Shown here piece after piece: positions 22,981 through 34,195 of a stretch of 64,000 nucleotides of DNA. The notes under the pieces were generated by a model, which saw only the letters and a list, made by a program, of their open reading frames with translations, searched no databases and was not told the origin of the DNA. The position numbers and the translations under genes were made by a program. Position 1 is the stretch's first letter, and every line of letters begins with the position of its first letter. The stretch is from Limnoperna fortunei (lineage: Eukaryota; Mollusca; Bivalvia; Mytilida; Modiolidae): contig OX104113.1 of the NCBI GenBank assembly GCA_944474755.1, positions 66,236,074 to 66,300,073 of the forward strand, given 5' to 3'.

Positions 22981-24350
22981 AATTTCAGAAGTTTTTTAAC
23001 TGCCTGTAGGAGTTATGGACATTAAGTTACGATTTTTTTTTTAGAAAATTGTCAGTTTTGATAGTATAACTTGAAAAATAAAACAGCAGATTGATATAGT
23101 AAATAGCAAAAATGATCAGCCAGACAATGCACATCACTATGTTGGTCTAAATTGTCTGACAAATTCTTAAAGGAGTTTTTGCCCTTTAATAATGACTATA
23201 GAGTGAAACTGTAAATTGCAAGACAATGCCTTTAAAAAACGCATTTGGTCCAAAATTGTCAGACGAATCCTTACAGGTCTTGTTGCCCTTTAATAACAAT
23301 TTTGTTAATAAAATATAAGTATTTGTCTCATAAATTTAGAGCTAGAGTAAAACTGTCAATTGCAAAAATAAACAGAAGGACATGGCCTACAAACAATTTA
23401 ATTGTCAAAAAAATTTCCAGTTACTCCTTTCAGTATTATATGTAATTTACTCATAATTTTTCTTGAAATTTTCAGTGTTTGCTTTGTAACTTAAAACTTA
23501 TAAATTTCTCAATGAATTATCCTCATACTTACCATTAAGTTTTTATAAAGGAATATTTAATTAAACAATTAAACAGTTAACAAAATCGCAAAGTTCCCAA
23601 GTCTGAAAATAAGGAAAAAAAATCCTCGAACAATAATAACAGGTGTACAACTTCAATACATTTTCAATCTTTCTGTGAAATTTAGAGTTCTAGACTGAAA
23701 CTGTAGGAGTTAATTACACAATATATTTACTGTCTTCTGTAAATCTGCTAAAAAATGACAAAGTTCCAAGGTCTGGAAAATAAGGAACATGCTGGAACAC
23801 TTCCATAATAGCAGGTGCAACAAATTCAATAGATGTGCAATCGTTATGTGAAGTTTCAGAGATCTGGGTTGAAAACTGTAGGAGTTGATAAAAATAGATG
23901 CCCCATTTCCCCTGCCCGCCTTACTAAACCATACTATAGCCCAAAATCAGAGTGATACTCTAAACTGCAAAAATGATCTGTAAGGCAAGGCCACTCTAAT
24001 TAAAATTAAATCTTTCACTTGCTCCCCCTTTTTGTTATTGGTCGCTGCGTTTATCTTTCACTTGCGCCCCCCCCCCCCCTTTTTTTTGCTATGGTCGCTG
24101 CGTGTTACTACGCAGCTACCAATAACAAAAAGGGGGAGCAAGTGAAAGATTTAACTTTAATTAGATTGGACAAGGGCTACAAATAACTCGTTTGGTCCAA
24201 GATTGTCAAATGACTTCTTTTTTGGAGCTATTTCCCTTGAATGACAATTTATGAAATATCAGTTTTCTCCTTTTAAATAAAAAAAACTATAGCAGCAAAA
24301 GTAAAACTGTAAATAGCACAAATAATCAGGCAATTTATGTTACAGCAGCA
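22981..24350 (+). repeat. Old, degenerate tandem repeat region
   Basis: Phrases recur at irregular 110-250 bp spacing. Versions of GGTCCAAAATTGTCAGACGA occur near 23145, 23248 and 24198, each followed by TTGCCCTTTAATAACAATTT-type text. AGAGTAAAACTGTAAATTGC versions occur near 23200, 23345 and 23955, and CTGTAGGAGTTA/GTTGAT occurs near 23005, 23700 and 23877. Divergence is high, so this is probably an ancient array or several related repeats. No coding content. Confidence 0.5.
23997..24163. repeat. Inverted repeat, 54 bp arms, with poly(C) loop
   Basis: The left arm 23997-24050 (contains CTTTCACTTGCTCCCCCTTT and GTTATTGGTCGCTGCGT) matches the reverse complement of 24110-24163 with about two mismatches. 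The loop holds a second, altered direct copy of the left arm with a run of C expanded to about 13 and of T to 8. It could fold into a long cruciform or be a small MITE. No target-site duplication is evident. Confidence 0.85.
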
Positions 24351-24778
24351 AATAATCCCTTTTTCATTACATTTATAAGCACCATTTTTTCAGTTTAAAT
24401 TCCCTTTTAAGTCGATCAGAACTTCGAGAATTATTATTTTGCTGTGGTAGTTAAGAAATAACTCAAAAGTCTGAGAATTGATTTGAGTTTTGTTTTGAGA
24501 AATCTAGACCTAATCATGAATTAATTTTTAACTAATCAAAATTTTACTCTAAATGTAAATCTATTAAATCCTCCCTGTAAATCTAGTGTAGAATAATGCT
24601 AATCTTACATGATAGTGAACACAGTTTTCTACAAGTTTAAAAATACAAGACTGTCCTATTGTTAAAGAATTTCTTTTGTGTTTCTTTTTCAAACTACAAC
24701 GAGACAGTTAACAAGAGACCATAAAAACAACGATGAATTGAAGTTATGAATACGCTATATTATTTTCTGAACATTTAG

Positions 24779-24955
24779 GTCTGTGTGGACTACGGGTGTT
24801 GGTGTACTAGAAATGTAAGTGGATTATAAATCTATGTGGAAAATAAGTCTGTATGGACCATAGGTCTGTGTGGACTATAGGTTGTATGGACTAGAGATCT
24901 GTGTGGACTACAAGTTTGGGTGGACTATGGGTCTATGTGGACTACAGGTCTGGCT
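24779..24955 (+). repeat. Minisatellite, about 20 bp unit (GTCTGTGTGGACTATAG-like)
   Basis: About nine imperfect units built around GGTCTGTGTGGACTATAG, with GTATGGAC and CTATGTGGAC variants. Confidence 0.85.
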
Positions 24956-25186
24956 GCATGATTGCTATTAGGTTTCAGTGTCATGATTTCATAAATATAC
25001 CGGTCACAGTTTATGATCCTCATATTTTTTTACCAAAGGGTACGATACACCAATTAAATTCATTTGATAATGTGTCATGAGTCATGCTTTGTTTATAAAA
25101 GTCGTTTATATGCTTCATATCCCAAATTTATATCAGTTTTGAGTCAAAATTTGGTGATCTTTTCAATTGCTATAGAGTTTTAAAGA

Positions 25187-25304
25187 GGGAGAAGTGTAAA
25201 GAGGGGAGGGAGAAAGGAACCGAGGGGAGGGAGAAAGGAGTAGAGGGGAGGGAGAAAGGAGCTGAGGGGAGGGAGAAAGGAGCTGTGGGGAGGGAGAAAG
25301 GTAC
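25187..25304 (+). repeat. Polypurine minisatellite 2
   Basis: Five to six units of GGAGCTGAGGGGAGGGAGAAA (about 22 bp), the same unit type as at 20.8 kb. It is followed by GTACCCCCCTGTCCACCCCC, the inverted counterpart of the GGGTGGACAGGG that precedes minisatellite 1. Confidence 0.88.
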
Positions 25305-26089
25305 CCCCCTGTCCACCCCCTTAGAAATGACTTACCCGAGTGTGGTTAACAATAGCCTAAGGTATCCATGTTCTGTACTGACAATTATAACACATAACTG
25401 CTATTTTAATTTCAACTCAGCAACAAACACACGCTAGCCTTGGGTGTCCATGTCCTGAACTGACAATTATAATACCCAACTGCTACTCCCAGACGTGTGC
25501 TCTACTCAATGTCCATGTGTCGACTGATTTACAACTCACCTGTGAAATTTCAATACGTACCTAATCACGAGATATACAAGTAAGGTCTGCTCGACTGGTA
25601 AACTGTCCGGTGTTAGTAAAAATTTATCCTATAATTTATATCCTACCTATTTTACAAGTATACAAATAAATGAAGTTCGTTACATGTCACCACTAACTGT
25701 AAGGGAAATGTCAACATCGGAACGTTTGTGTTGAAAATACTGTATATGAAAGCAACGTGACAGTTCGTATGCAGTTTTTATCAAATGGATATACAACACT
25801 ATTTGCAAATGAAGATTTCAAATTATCAGATGATAATACTCAAACATAATCATCAATTGCAAGATTTCCAATATTATACCTATTTACAGGTTCACGATGT
25901 TCACGAATATACTTGTGACATACAAATTTAATATTCGGCTTAAAGGACCAAAACAACCAACATCTACCGGCTTTAAAACATGACTACAGTAGGCTGGTAA
26001 AACAAGTAATAAAATGTTGTCAGCTTTAGCCCATACTATAACAGCAAGTACAATATGCGATTTATGACCATCATAAACTAATGCTCACT
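25305..26089. other. No feature recognised
   Basis: Apart from a short repeated phrase (TGACAATTATAACACATAAC near 25379 and a variant near 25460) nothing was seen. Confidence 0.45.
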
Positions 26090-26268
26090 AGTGATACACC
26101 CGCCAAAAAGTATTTGGTAAACAGGAAGTAGATGACCAATGAGCATGAAATCGATATATAGACCATATGGACAATTTTTGTTACGGACGTACGAACGAAC
26201 GAACTGGCAGACGGGCGGAAGGACAAGGGTTAAAAAGTATACCCCTCTTCGAAGCGGGGTATAATTAA
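26090..26268 (-). mobile_element. Hairpin-headed non-coding repeat, family E (short)
   Basis: On the minus strand it opens with the hairpin TATACCCCGCTTCGAAGAGG then GGTATA (26238-26263). It then has CCTTGTCCTTCCGCCCGTCT and a GTTCGTTCGTTCGTACGTCC run, and ends near GGCGGGTGTATC (26093-26104), an imperfect inverted copy of the arm. About 180 bp, so the internal units are essentially deleted. Confidence 0.55.
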
Positions 26269-26349
26269 AAACATAGGTTGTCTATCTGTCAAACAATGAA
26301 CATATTCAATAAAATTATCACTGAAATACTTATAATAAAAATATCAGTG

Positions 26350-27560
26350 TTTGAAAAAGAGGAGATTTTTGAAAATCACAAAGAGGTATTGGTGTCCTTT
26401 GATCTCAATATCAAAGTCGAAGATTGTGATCTCCCCTTATTGTATTGGATTTCAAAACAAACACCCACACAATCATCGTCTTACAACAGGATCGTCTAAG
26501 TGTACTACCAAAACATCAGCGCAACTCCATACCACTATTTTAACAACAGTAAAAACGGTACTTCAAAAAAATACAGTGACACTTTCTACTCCAGGAATGG
26601 AATTAATGAGATGTGGATATTACAAAATTCAAAAGACCTTAAAGAAATCTTGAGGTATGGATGTCTTTCCCATTGTAACAGCATTAAAACGTTTGATCGT
26701 TCCATACTGTACGGCCATCCCTCATACGCAGCGTAAAATCGGGCTTAAAGATCTTATAAAACGATACTTTTTCAAGAAAACGTAAAGAGACGACATAAAT
26801 ACCTGGTAATTAGTCATGACAAGTTACTTCGTCATTAATGACTCTTCATCTAATACTATATATACTGAAGACCAAATCTGTCACATGTTAGATTTTCTGA
26901 TTGACCACATATTCGTCATGTTTGGATATGTTTTTCAACAGACTGTTGGTATTCCAATGGATACACTAATTGTGCTCTTCTCCTCGTTGACCTGTTTTTG
27001 TACTCTTATGAGAATGAGTCTCTAGAAGGCCTACTGAAGAAGAAAGAAAAGACACTGGTCCAGAATTTTAATTAGCATTCCACTATATTGATGATGTTTT
27101 GTCCCTCAACAATCCTAAATTTGGTGACTATTTACATTCAATTTACATTAGCGAGCTTGAAATTAAAGACACCACCAACACACTAAGGTCAGCCTCTTAC
27201 TTAGACCTACCTCTAGAAATAGACTCAGGAAATCTACTAACTAGACTCTACGACAAACGTTTTGACTTTCCAATTGTCATCTTCCCGTTCATCGACAGCA
27301 ACATACCAGCAGCTCCAGCGTTTGGTGTGCACATTTCACAACTTATAAATGTTATTCTAGATCCTGCGATCGGTATTCCGATTTTCTAGACCGATCACTG
27401 CTGTTGACTGCTAAACTACTCAAACAAGGGTTTGTTGTACCTAGGTTGATGTTATCTCTCCAGAAGTTCTATGGTCGTCGCCATGACTTATTTAATCGTT
27501 ATAGGAAATCAGTGTCTCAAATACGATCCGACATTTTCGCTGATCATAGGTAGTGTTTCC
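26350..27560 (+). pseudogene. Reverse transcriptase of a retroelement, probably Penelope-like, multiply frameshifted
   Basis: RT blocks occur in order across three frames. LPLLYWISK and RLTTGSSKCTTK are the fingers-like start. SHCNSIKTFDRSILY contains the first Asp motif region. EDQICHMLDFLIDHIFVMFG and VFQQTVGIPM come next. HYIDDVLSLNNPKFG carries the YIDD catalytic box (about 27083-27121). ELEIKDTTNTLRSASYLDL, FPFIDSNIPAAPAFGVHISQ and LMLSLQKFYGRRHDLFNRY follow. The order P(L)-x-x-W-x-x-K, A-G-S and YIDD suits a Penelope-like or related single-ORF RT better than LINE or LTR RTs, but this is from memory. At least three frameshifts and an altered GIPM(G)T region show it is dead. No endonuclease domain was recognised. 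Confidence 0.7.
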
Positions 27561-27636
27561 TATTCCTGGATTTGACTTTTCCCTATACATGACAATGGGT
27601 AACTCAAAGGGTGTCTGATTAGAGGCAGGCACTGCT

Positions 27637-27800
27637 TACTTGTCCGGAGCACGTGTTCACCCATGGTTTTTTTGTTGGGTTCGAGTTAATTTATTTCTGT
27701 GTTTTATGTTTTTTGTTTTTGTGTTGTGCTTGTCTATATCCGGATTTGTATGTGTCCCTTGACTTTTGGCTCTTGTTGTTCGGTCGGTTTTCTTTGCTAT
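27637..27800 (+). repeat. 3' tail of the RT element (shared with 35.96-36.11 kb)
   Basis: Follows the RT by about 80 bp and is rich in T. It contains GGAGCACGTGTTCACCCATG, TGTGTTGTGCTTGTCTATATCCGGATTTG-type text and CTCTTGTTGTTCGGTCGGTT. The same text recurs at 35955-36110 without any RT, so it is most simply the 3' untranslated end of this retroelement. The opposite-strand frame (KKIAKKTDRTTRA) is a shadow. Confidence 0.65.
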
Positions 27801-27997
27801 TTTCTTTGACCACTCACTATTACTTACACATCCTGGTGTACCTTCACTACAGTTCCCACCCAAATGTGAGCTCATTCTAGCACCCTGAAAGATAGGAATT
27901 TGGGAACCTAGCGCATTACGGCACCAATAAAAGTAACATGGAGATTTTTCTGATGTTAGACCTGGCCCCTGGATCATGAAACAGTATGTCATAATAA

Positions 27998-28680
27998 TTA
28001 GCCGAGTTGCAACGAAGTTGAACTCGGCTATTGTTATGATTATGGCGGGCGGCTGGGCGGGCGGGCGTCAACAATTGGTTTCCGGACCATAACTCAGAAA
28101 GTTGTGAACCGATTTTAATGAAACTTTAGGATATTGTTACATACCATAAGAGGAGGAACCCTATTGATTTTGGGGTAAATACGTTCAAGGTCAAGGTCAC
28201 AGCGACAGAAAAACGTTAGAAAATTTCTTGAATTAGTGGTTTCCGGATCATAACTCAAAAATTTCTCAACCAATTTTATTGTAACTTTGGGATATTGTTA
28301 CGTACCATAAGAGGAGGAACCTTATTGATTTTGGGGTAAATCCGTTAAGGTCAAGGTCACAGTGACAGAAAAAATGTTAGAAAATATCTTGAATTAGTGG
28401 TTTCCGGACCACAACTCAAAACCTACATCAAGTAAATATCTGAAATTTTACACAATGGTTCAATTCTGTTAGAGGACTCGCATATTCATATTTTATGCAA
28501 CTTTGAAAATTTGTTAATAAAGCTTACATTTTTCCTGCTGAAATCCTTCCTCACTTTGTCTCCAGTTTACATGTAATGCCTGTAATAACCAATTCTGTTA
28601 AATTTTAAAATGAAGACAAGGAAAGTTTTGGTTAATAAAATACGGCAACTCGGCTTTTGCACCCCTGTGCATATCGATTT
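27998..28680 (+). mobile_element. Hairpin-headed non-coding element, family F
   Basis: Opens with AGCCGAGTT, one bulged G, CAAC, loop GAA, GTTG, AACTCGGCT (28000-28029). A GGGCGGGCG-type run follows (28041-28066), then three core units starting at about 28080, 28238 and 28399. The arm returns inverted as AACTCGGCT (about 28647-28655). A small hairpin TGCAC-CCCT-GTGCA follows. The core units are the same sequence type as in family C although the ends are unrelated. A CTRR terminus is not visible at the expected position. Confidence 0.7.
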
Positions 28681-28830
28681 TAAAAAAAATTAAAATGGTA
28701 TGTTATGGTATTATTATGTAATCCTGTCTTTCACTATTACTATTATTTATAAATCTAATGCGGTGCTCCTATTAGGATCACTGTATTGCTGCACCAAATT
28801 GTGCGGGTCTTGTAATTTTATTATTATTTT

Positions 28831-29400
28831 TATGCCCCCGCGACGACATTTCGGGGCATTAAGTTTTAATCGTGTCCATCCGTCTGTCTGTCCGTACGTA
28901 CCAACGTACGAATTTCCGTCAAGCTTTTCTCAGAAATCGTACATGAGAACCATTTGAAATTTGGTAGGGTGGTTCAGTATCACAAGTTGTACGTCCTAAG
29001 CGACTTTCCGACCTGTCGGACAAATACTTCCTGTTTGGGACTGGGCCATTATGAAAATGTGTGAACATGAGTATGAAAAGTTCCGTCAAGCTTTTCTCAA
29101 AAACCGTACATGAGAACAATTTGAAATTTGGCAGGGTGGTTCAGTATCGCAAGTTGAACGTCCTAAACGACTTTCAGACCTGTAAGACAACTACTTCCTG
29201 TTTGGGACTTCATTTGTACGTGCGTCCGCCCGTACGAATTTCTGTCAAGCTTTTCTCAGAAACCGTACATAGGAACAATTTGAAATTTTGAAAGGGTGGT
29301 TTAGTATCAAGTTGTACGTCCTAAGCGACTTGTCGGACAACTACTTCCTGTTTGGGACTTCATTTAGCGGGGGCATCTGTGTCCCATGGACACATTCTTC
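28831..29400 (+). mobile_element. Hairpin-headed non-coding element, family G
   Basis: Opens ATGCCCCCGC...TTTCGGGGCAT (28832-28859), followed by TCCATCCGTCTGTCTGTCCG. Three units start near 28917, 29086 and 29247 (CGTCAAGCTTTTCTCA, GTACATGAGAAC, TTTGAAATTTGG, GGGTGGTTCAGTATC, ACTTCCTGTTTGGGACT). The arm returns as GCGGGGGCAT (29367-29376), then a perfect hairpin GTGTCC-CAT-GGACAC (29379-29393) and ATTCTTC. CTAG would be expected where CTTC stands. Confidence 0.72.
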
Positions 29401-29622
29401 GAATATTTTTTGTTCTTTCTCTCATATGTTCTACTAATTACTTAAAATCAAGAAAAATCATTTGTACACTTTAATTCTTTATGTGATTGTTCAGCTACTT
29501 TAGGGCGTCTTAATTGACAAAAAAATTGTCTTATCTGAAACACACTTATTTCAAAATTGTCTTCGCAAAAAAAAAATGACCTAAATATTTAAGTACTTTA
29601 CTAACGTAAGATTTTGTCTTAA
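29401..29622. other. No feature recognised
   Basis: A+T-rich spacer between family G and the ORF at 29.6 kb. Confidence 0.4.
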
Positions 29623-30009
29623 ATGGAACCAAGAAACAATCTTTGTGAAAAAGCGTTACGTCAGAATATGGCGTGTAAATTTTCGTATATTACGGTAAAA
29701 ATCGTCAATAAGAGGTGCCCGCCATGTTTTGATCGTCTGCTGATTCTTGACAACGTTACTAAGGACGTTCGACTTAACATGATGGAAGCAGTTGAGTTAA
29801 AAGAATCCAAATTTGGAGATAAGCGAAGACATTTTACTTGCGGAAGAAATAGCTATAAGGGAAAAACTTTTTGGTTCCCTATTAGGCAACCCAAAACAAA
29901 TGTAAGGAATGGAAACAGTTGCAGCAATTGTGAACTCGCAACTATTAATATTTTAATTGATTTTTTAATGTTTTTGGAGAAACGAGTGTCTTTTTCTAGT
30001 GGGCTGTAA
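29623..30009 (+). CDS. Hypothetical protein, 128 codons, unknown
   Basis: The longest clean + strand ORF of the first half with unbiased composition. It begins MEPRNNLCEKALRQNMACKF, has a CPPC pair (about residue 33) and the segment RLLILDNVTKDVRLNMMEAV. It continues with RRHFTCGRNSYKGKTFWFP and a second pair SCSNC (about residue 100), and ends in a hydrophobic ILIDFLMFLEKRVSF. Two C-x-x-C pairs suggest a possible metal-binding site (inference). No signal peptide is apparent. The composition differs from the surrounding noise, so an exon or young retrocopy is possible. Family not recognised. Confidence 0.35.
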   Translation: MEPRNNLCEKALRQNMACKFSYITVKIVNKRCPPCFDRLLILDNVTKDVRLNMMEAVELKESKFGDKRRHFTCGRNSYKGKTFWFPIRQPKTNVRNGNSCSNCELATINILIDFLMFLEKRVSFSSGL

Positions 30010-33000
30010 ACTTTCCGTCAGTAAAAAATTAGTGATATTCGGCGTTCAACCCCCTCCTCCGGCCAAAATATGTCTGACCGAAAAAAAGGTAATATCGTGG
30101 AAATATAAAGCTATCTTTAAAATAGATGCAATAATACATGTGTCAGTCATACATAGTAAAATTTGTGTAGTATAATCTATGATATTGTACATGTACCTAT
30201 TTACATAATAAGCTTATGAACAAGTCCATATTAGTCCTGAATAAATGGAATATAAACCACCCATAATTTTAATTTTTACTTTGGCTATACTTGGTGATGG
30301 AGTAGTACTTTATATTGTCATTCAGTGTGACTGTTTATCCATTTATAACCTTGTTTTTCTGTTTAATACCTCCAAGTTCTTAATAGCAACTTTGCGTTTA
30401 TGAGGTATTATTGATAATCGTAAATTTACTTAAAAAATTTGAAATTATGTCTTAGATTCTGCCGCTATTTGCAGTGATGTCGTCTGCTGTATTTTTCTTT
30501 TACCTCATCGTCATCTTTAGCCTCCGAATCCGATGGGTATCGAATGGTCAAATCCACTGCTCCTAGATAACACTTCCGTTCAAAACAATGTCAAAATTTA
30601 GTATGGGAAAATCGGTCTGAAAATGAAAAACCCGCCGTATTCAAAACGCCGATTAACTGGAAAATAATTGTTGATTTGAAATAATATTTGGGATCTACAA
30701 AAAACCCCAAATCGGTAAGCAGTTTTCTTTTTTTTTCAGGCAAAAAAACCGCCGCACAGACACGATAACTTTAAGTCATTGTCAAAATCTAACAGTCTAT
30801 CTCGGAAGACTCTTGTTGAAATTGATGCAATTTTTTCGTCTGTGGCGTTGAAGCAATCTAACTAAGTCGGCTATTTTTAATGTGCTTAAATTATTTAAGA
30901 CAGCTTTAGGATAGTCTTAAAATATAATACAAAATTTCCGGTCTAAGAAAAAATTTTCAACACAATAAATTTCATGATGTTCAATTTAAGACAAATTTGT
31001 GTCTGACCTTAAAAATATTAGTCAATTTTTAAACTCGAGACTGTTTCATGATTCGTGAGGCTTAGATCTTTTGCACCAACAATATTTGGAGGCTTATATT
31101 GAAAATGTACACCTTTTCATCAACATAATAGATACATTGCGACTTCTTCAATAAATGATATTTTTAAAGAATATTAAATAATTGTAGAAAATAGTTTAGG
31201 GTGTTCTCCTGGGATGCTGACTTGGTACGTGTTATGGCCAATGCACGAGCCTTCAACGTTTTTAGCTCTGGTTACCTTGATATAAAGGAATGAAACCAGT
31301 TACGTGCTAAAGATTTAATTTTGTCTCTCACACTAAGGTAATCGGCATACTCAGTGCCCAAGACGATAGTTCTGAGCTGGTACAATTGCAAACATATACA
31401 ATACTTTTATTAATATTTTTAATCGAGAAATATTATTTAAAGACCAATGTTTTACTGAATAAATTTGTTTTTTTAACTGTTTCATTATTGTTGTTATTTT
31501 AATTATTCTATTATTTTTTATTTAACAAAAAATTATGCACAGATATTAAATACAAACCCATAGCCAAAGTCAGCCATCATTTTAATATGGTTCACAATAT
31601 TTGTCTCCTGCTCCAAGTTCAAAGTGGGAGATTGATCAGTCTTTACAACATCTATGCCAACCCTCCCCGACACTCGATTTTATCCTTTTTCAGTACAAGT
31701 ACGACTGGTAACAACAAGACAGTCAAATGACTTTACAGTATAGTAGAACTTTCTGCTTCCAATGTTCGATAATTAATTTTATTAATGCTATTTATTGAGG
31801 AACCGATCGTTAAAGGGGGTAAAACGGGCATAAATAAAACTAGACAAATTTTCCGGAAATGGTTTAAAAAACTATTTATACGTACTTGAATCAACTTCAC
31901 TTTAAACATTTTACGTGTTGTAGCTTTCTTTTACAGGCAACAGGGACTTTAAAAGACCGTGTGCACGAGTACAGGAAGTAAACAAAATATTAGATTGAAA
32001 ACACAATACGAGACACAAAAAAAACAAACTGAAAAAATATGGCGCCTTGTGCTGTTAAATGCAGAGTATGTCGACATCTATTTCAATTCCATCCAACAAA
32101 GAAATTGTACTTACAAAATGTCTAAGCTTTTGAAAACATTACCTTGTACACAAACTTGCGGTTAAAAATTCTAATGGACTCTAGTAATAGGTTCAAAGAT
32201 TCCATTGACTTGTACTAAATGTTTTTATTGTTTAATTAAACCTTGTTACACTGAAGACAAAACATATAATAAATGTAACCTCCAGAAAAACGAACAATAA
32301 ATCAAGGACTACTATCAGTCAACAACTCCTTACAAGTATACTTTAATAATAATACGTAATAATAATATTGGCATACCAAGATGTTATATCTTTTAGACAA
32401 CCAGCTACGAAATCTTCTCTGGTGCTAGGACAATACTCTAGAACGGACTTGCAGCAGACCGGCTTTGTTGTGAAGGGCCAATAAACACAGCTGTAAGAGA
32501 TACTAAGGATGTTTTCCTATTTCTCCTGTGCGGCCTGGATGGTTTATCCCCCGATCTCTTCATGTCTACCTGGATGCCTGATTCTTAACAATAGAACTCG
32601 AGCGCATGTATAGTCCCAGGTATGTGCGTCAGCCACTAGTGCCGACTTTTTGATATAGGCAAAACAATGAAATCTGTGTTTTTTTAATTAATTGATTATC
32701 ACTTCAGATAAAACTACATAACGAACAGTTCCATTTCTGTTCTTCCGCCTTCAAGTGTAGTGTGGTGAAGATATTATAGCATTTTTCTTTTCTACCAGGA
32801 AACTGCATTGGGTAGATATATACACACTTATCCGCAATTTGAAAAACAGCTAGGTGTTCTCAAGATTTTATGAGGAGTGTTATTGCAGGTTTAGGGTTTA
32901 AATTATATTATAGTTGAAATTATGGTAATGGGTTTCCACCTGTGGCAATTACAGTACAGTGTACAGAATGATAGACAAAATATCTATTGTCAACGTCTCC

Positions 33001-33449
33001 TATATTTTTGCAGTCCTACTTTTCCCATTTATGGTAATTATCTTCTTCGTATGGTTTCAATTTGTTATCGTTAATTTTCTGCAGACCATTTTCTTCAGTC
33101 TGTGTACATAAATTAGGTTATTAAACCTGTAGAGGAAAATACGTAGGCCAATATACAAAAGCTGTAGTTTATGACATACCTTCTTTTATCTGTTCATCGT
33201 CAACTAGTACAGGAACTCAAATTCATATATAATCATGTTAGGTTTAACTTATCTTCTTTATATAACGTCTGTATATATCATGGAACGAAGTCAAACGACT
33301 TCTCAATTGAGAAATATCACGTAGCATCGTATAGTGTAAACGCTCACATTCCAAATTCCTTTATAAATTTCTAACACTGGTTGTAGTCGAGCCTATTTGT
33401 AAGTAAACTGGCAAATTCTTTTATATAGGTCACTTTCAAAGGCACTGGC
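30010..33449. other. 3.4 kb without a supported gene
   Basis: A+T-rich; ORFs at 31959-32165 and 33171-33374 have no recognisable content. No copy of the window's repeat families was identified. Confidence 0.45.
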
Positions 33450-33957
33450 CCCGTGCGGGATCCGGGTGGCTAAAAGAATAGACCGCAGTCGCGCTAGCTT
33501 GTCGTAAAAGGCGACTAAATAGCGCCAAGTACCCTGACCGGCGTGTCAGGTCGGTTTGCCTAAAGACCGACTGGGATGTGTGCCCCAGGTGGTTGAATGG
33601 GGTACCCCTGGCAAGCTGGGGTTGTCAGGCCATAATACGGAAAACCTGACCGCAAACCATATTAGTGCACCGTGTTGGGAAAATGCCACGTTCCTCGCAC
33701 GTTAAAGAACGCTGCTGTAGTATTCGCTATGAGTAGGGATTTCGATCCCGCTACAGGAGGCTAAATTGCCCGACCCTATCCATCCTCCCATTTGCCAGTG
33801 GCAATCTAAAATCCGTTACCCCTATTTTTCCTTGTGTCCGATCCCATTTTCATTCATCATCATTTCATGTTCATTTTATCATCCATTTCATGTTCATCGC
33901 CAGAATATAGCTGAAATATTGCTGCTCGGGCGTTAAACACCATTAATCAATCAATCA
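33450..33957 (+). mobile_element. Long SINE-like repeat, family 3
   Basis: Starts CCCCGTGCGGGATCCGGGTG and has CTTGTCGTAAAAGGCGACTA and TGTCAGGCCATAATACGGAA. It continues through CTCGCACGTTAAAGAACGCT to the 3' core GAATATAGCTGAAATATTGC, TGCTCGGGCGTTAAACACCA and (AATC)n. It shares central and terminal text with family 2 (CATAATACGG, CCTGACCGC, GTGGCAATC, AATATAGCTGAAAT), so the two are related. The start is unique. Pol III boxes are not certain. Confidence 0.65.
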
Positions 33958-34195
33958 AAGGCACTGCCTTTATAAGAATGTGGACTAACATGACAACCAT
34001 ACATGCTGTTGAAGTTGGATTTATTTGATATCTTCTGGGCACAAGTATCGTATTTAGGTATATTTGGTAAAGTTATCAATAACTAAGAAAGTATAAGCTG
34101 TATATTGAGGTAGATATTGCACCGACATGTACTTTGTCTATGGAGAAGACTTCATAAGTTTTGAAAACTTGTGTGTCATCCATCTATCTTTGTTT

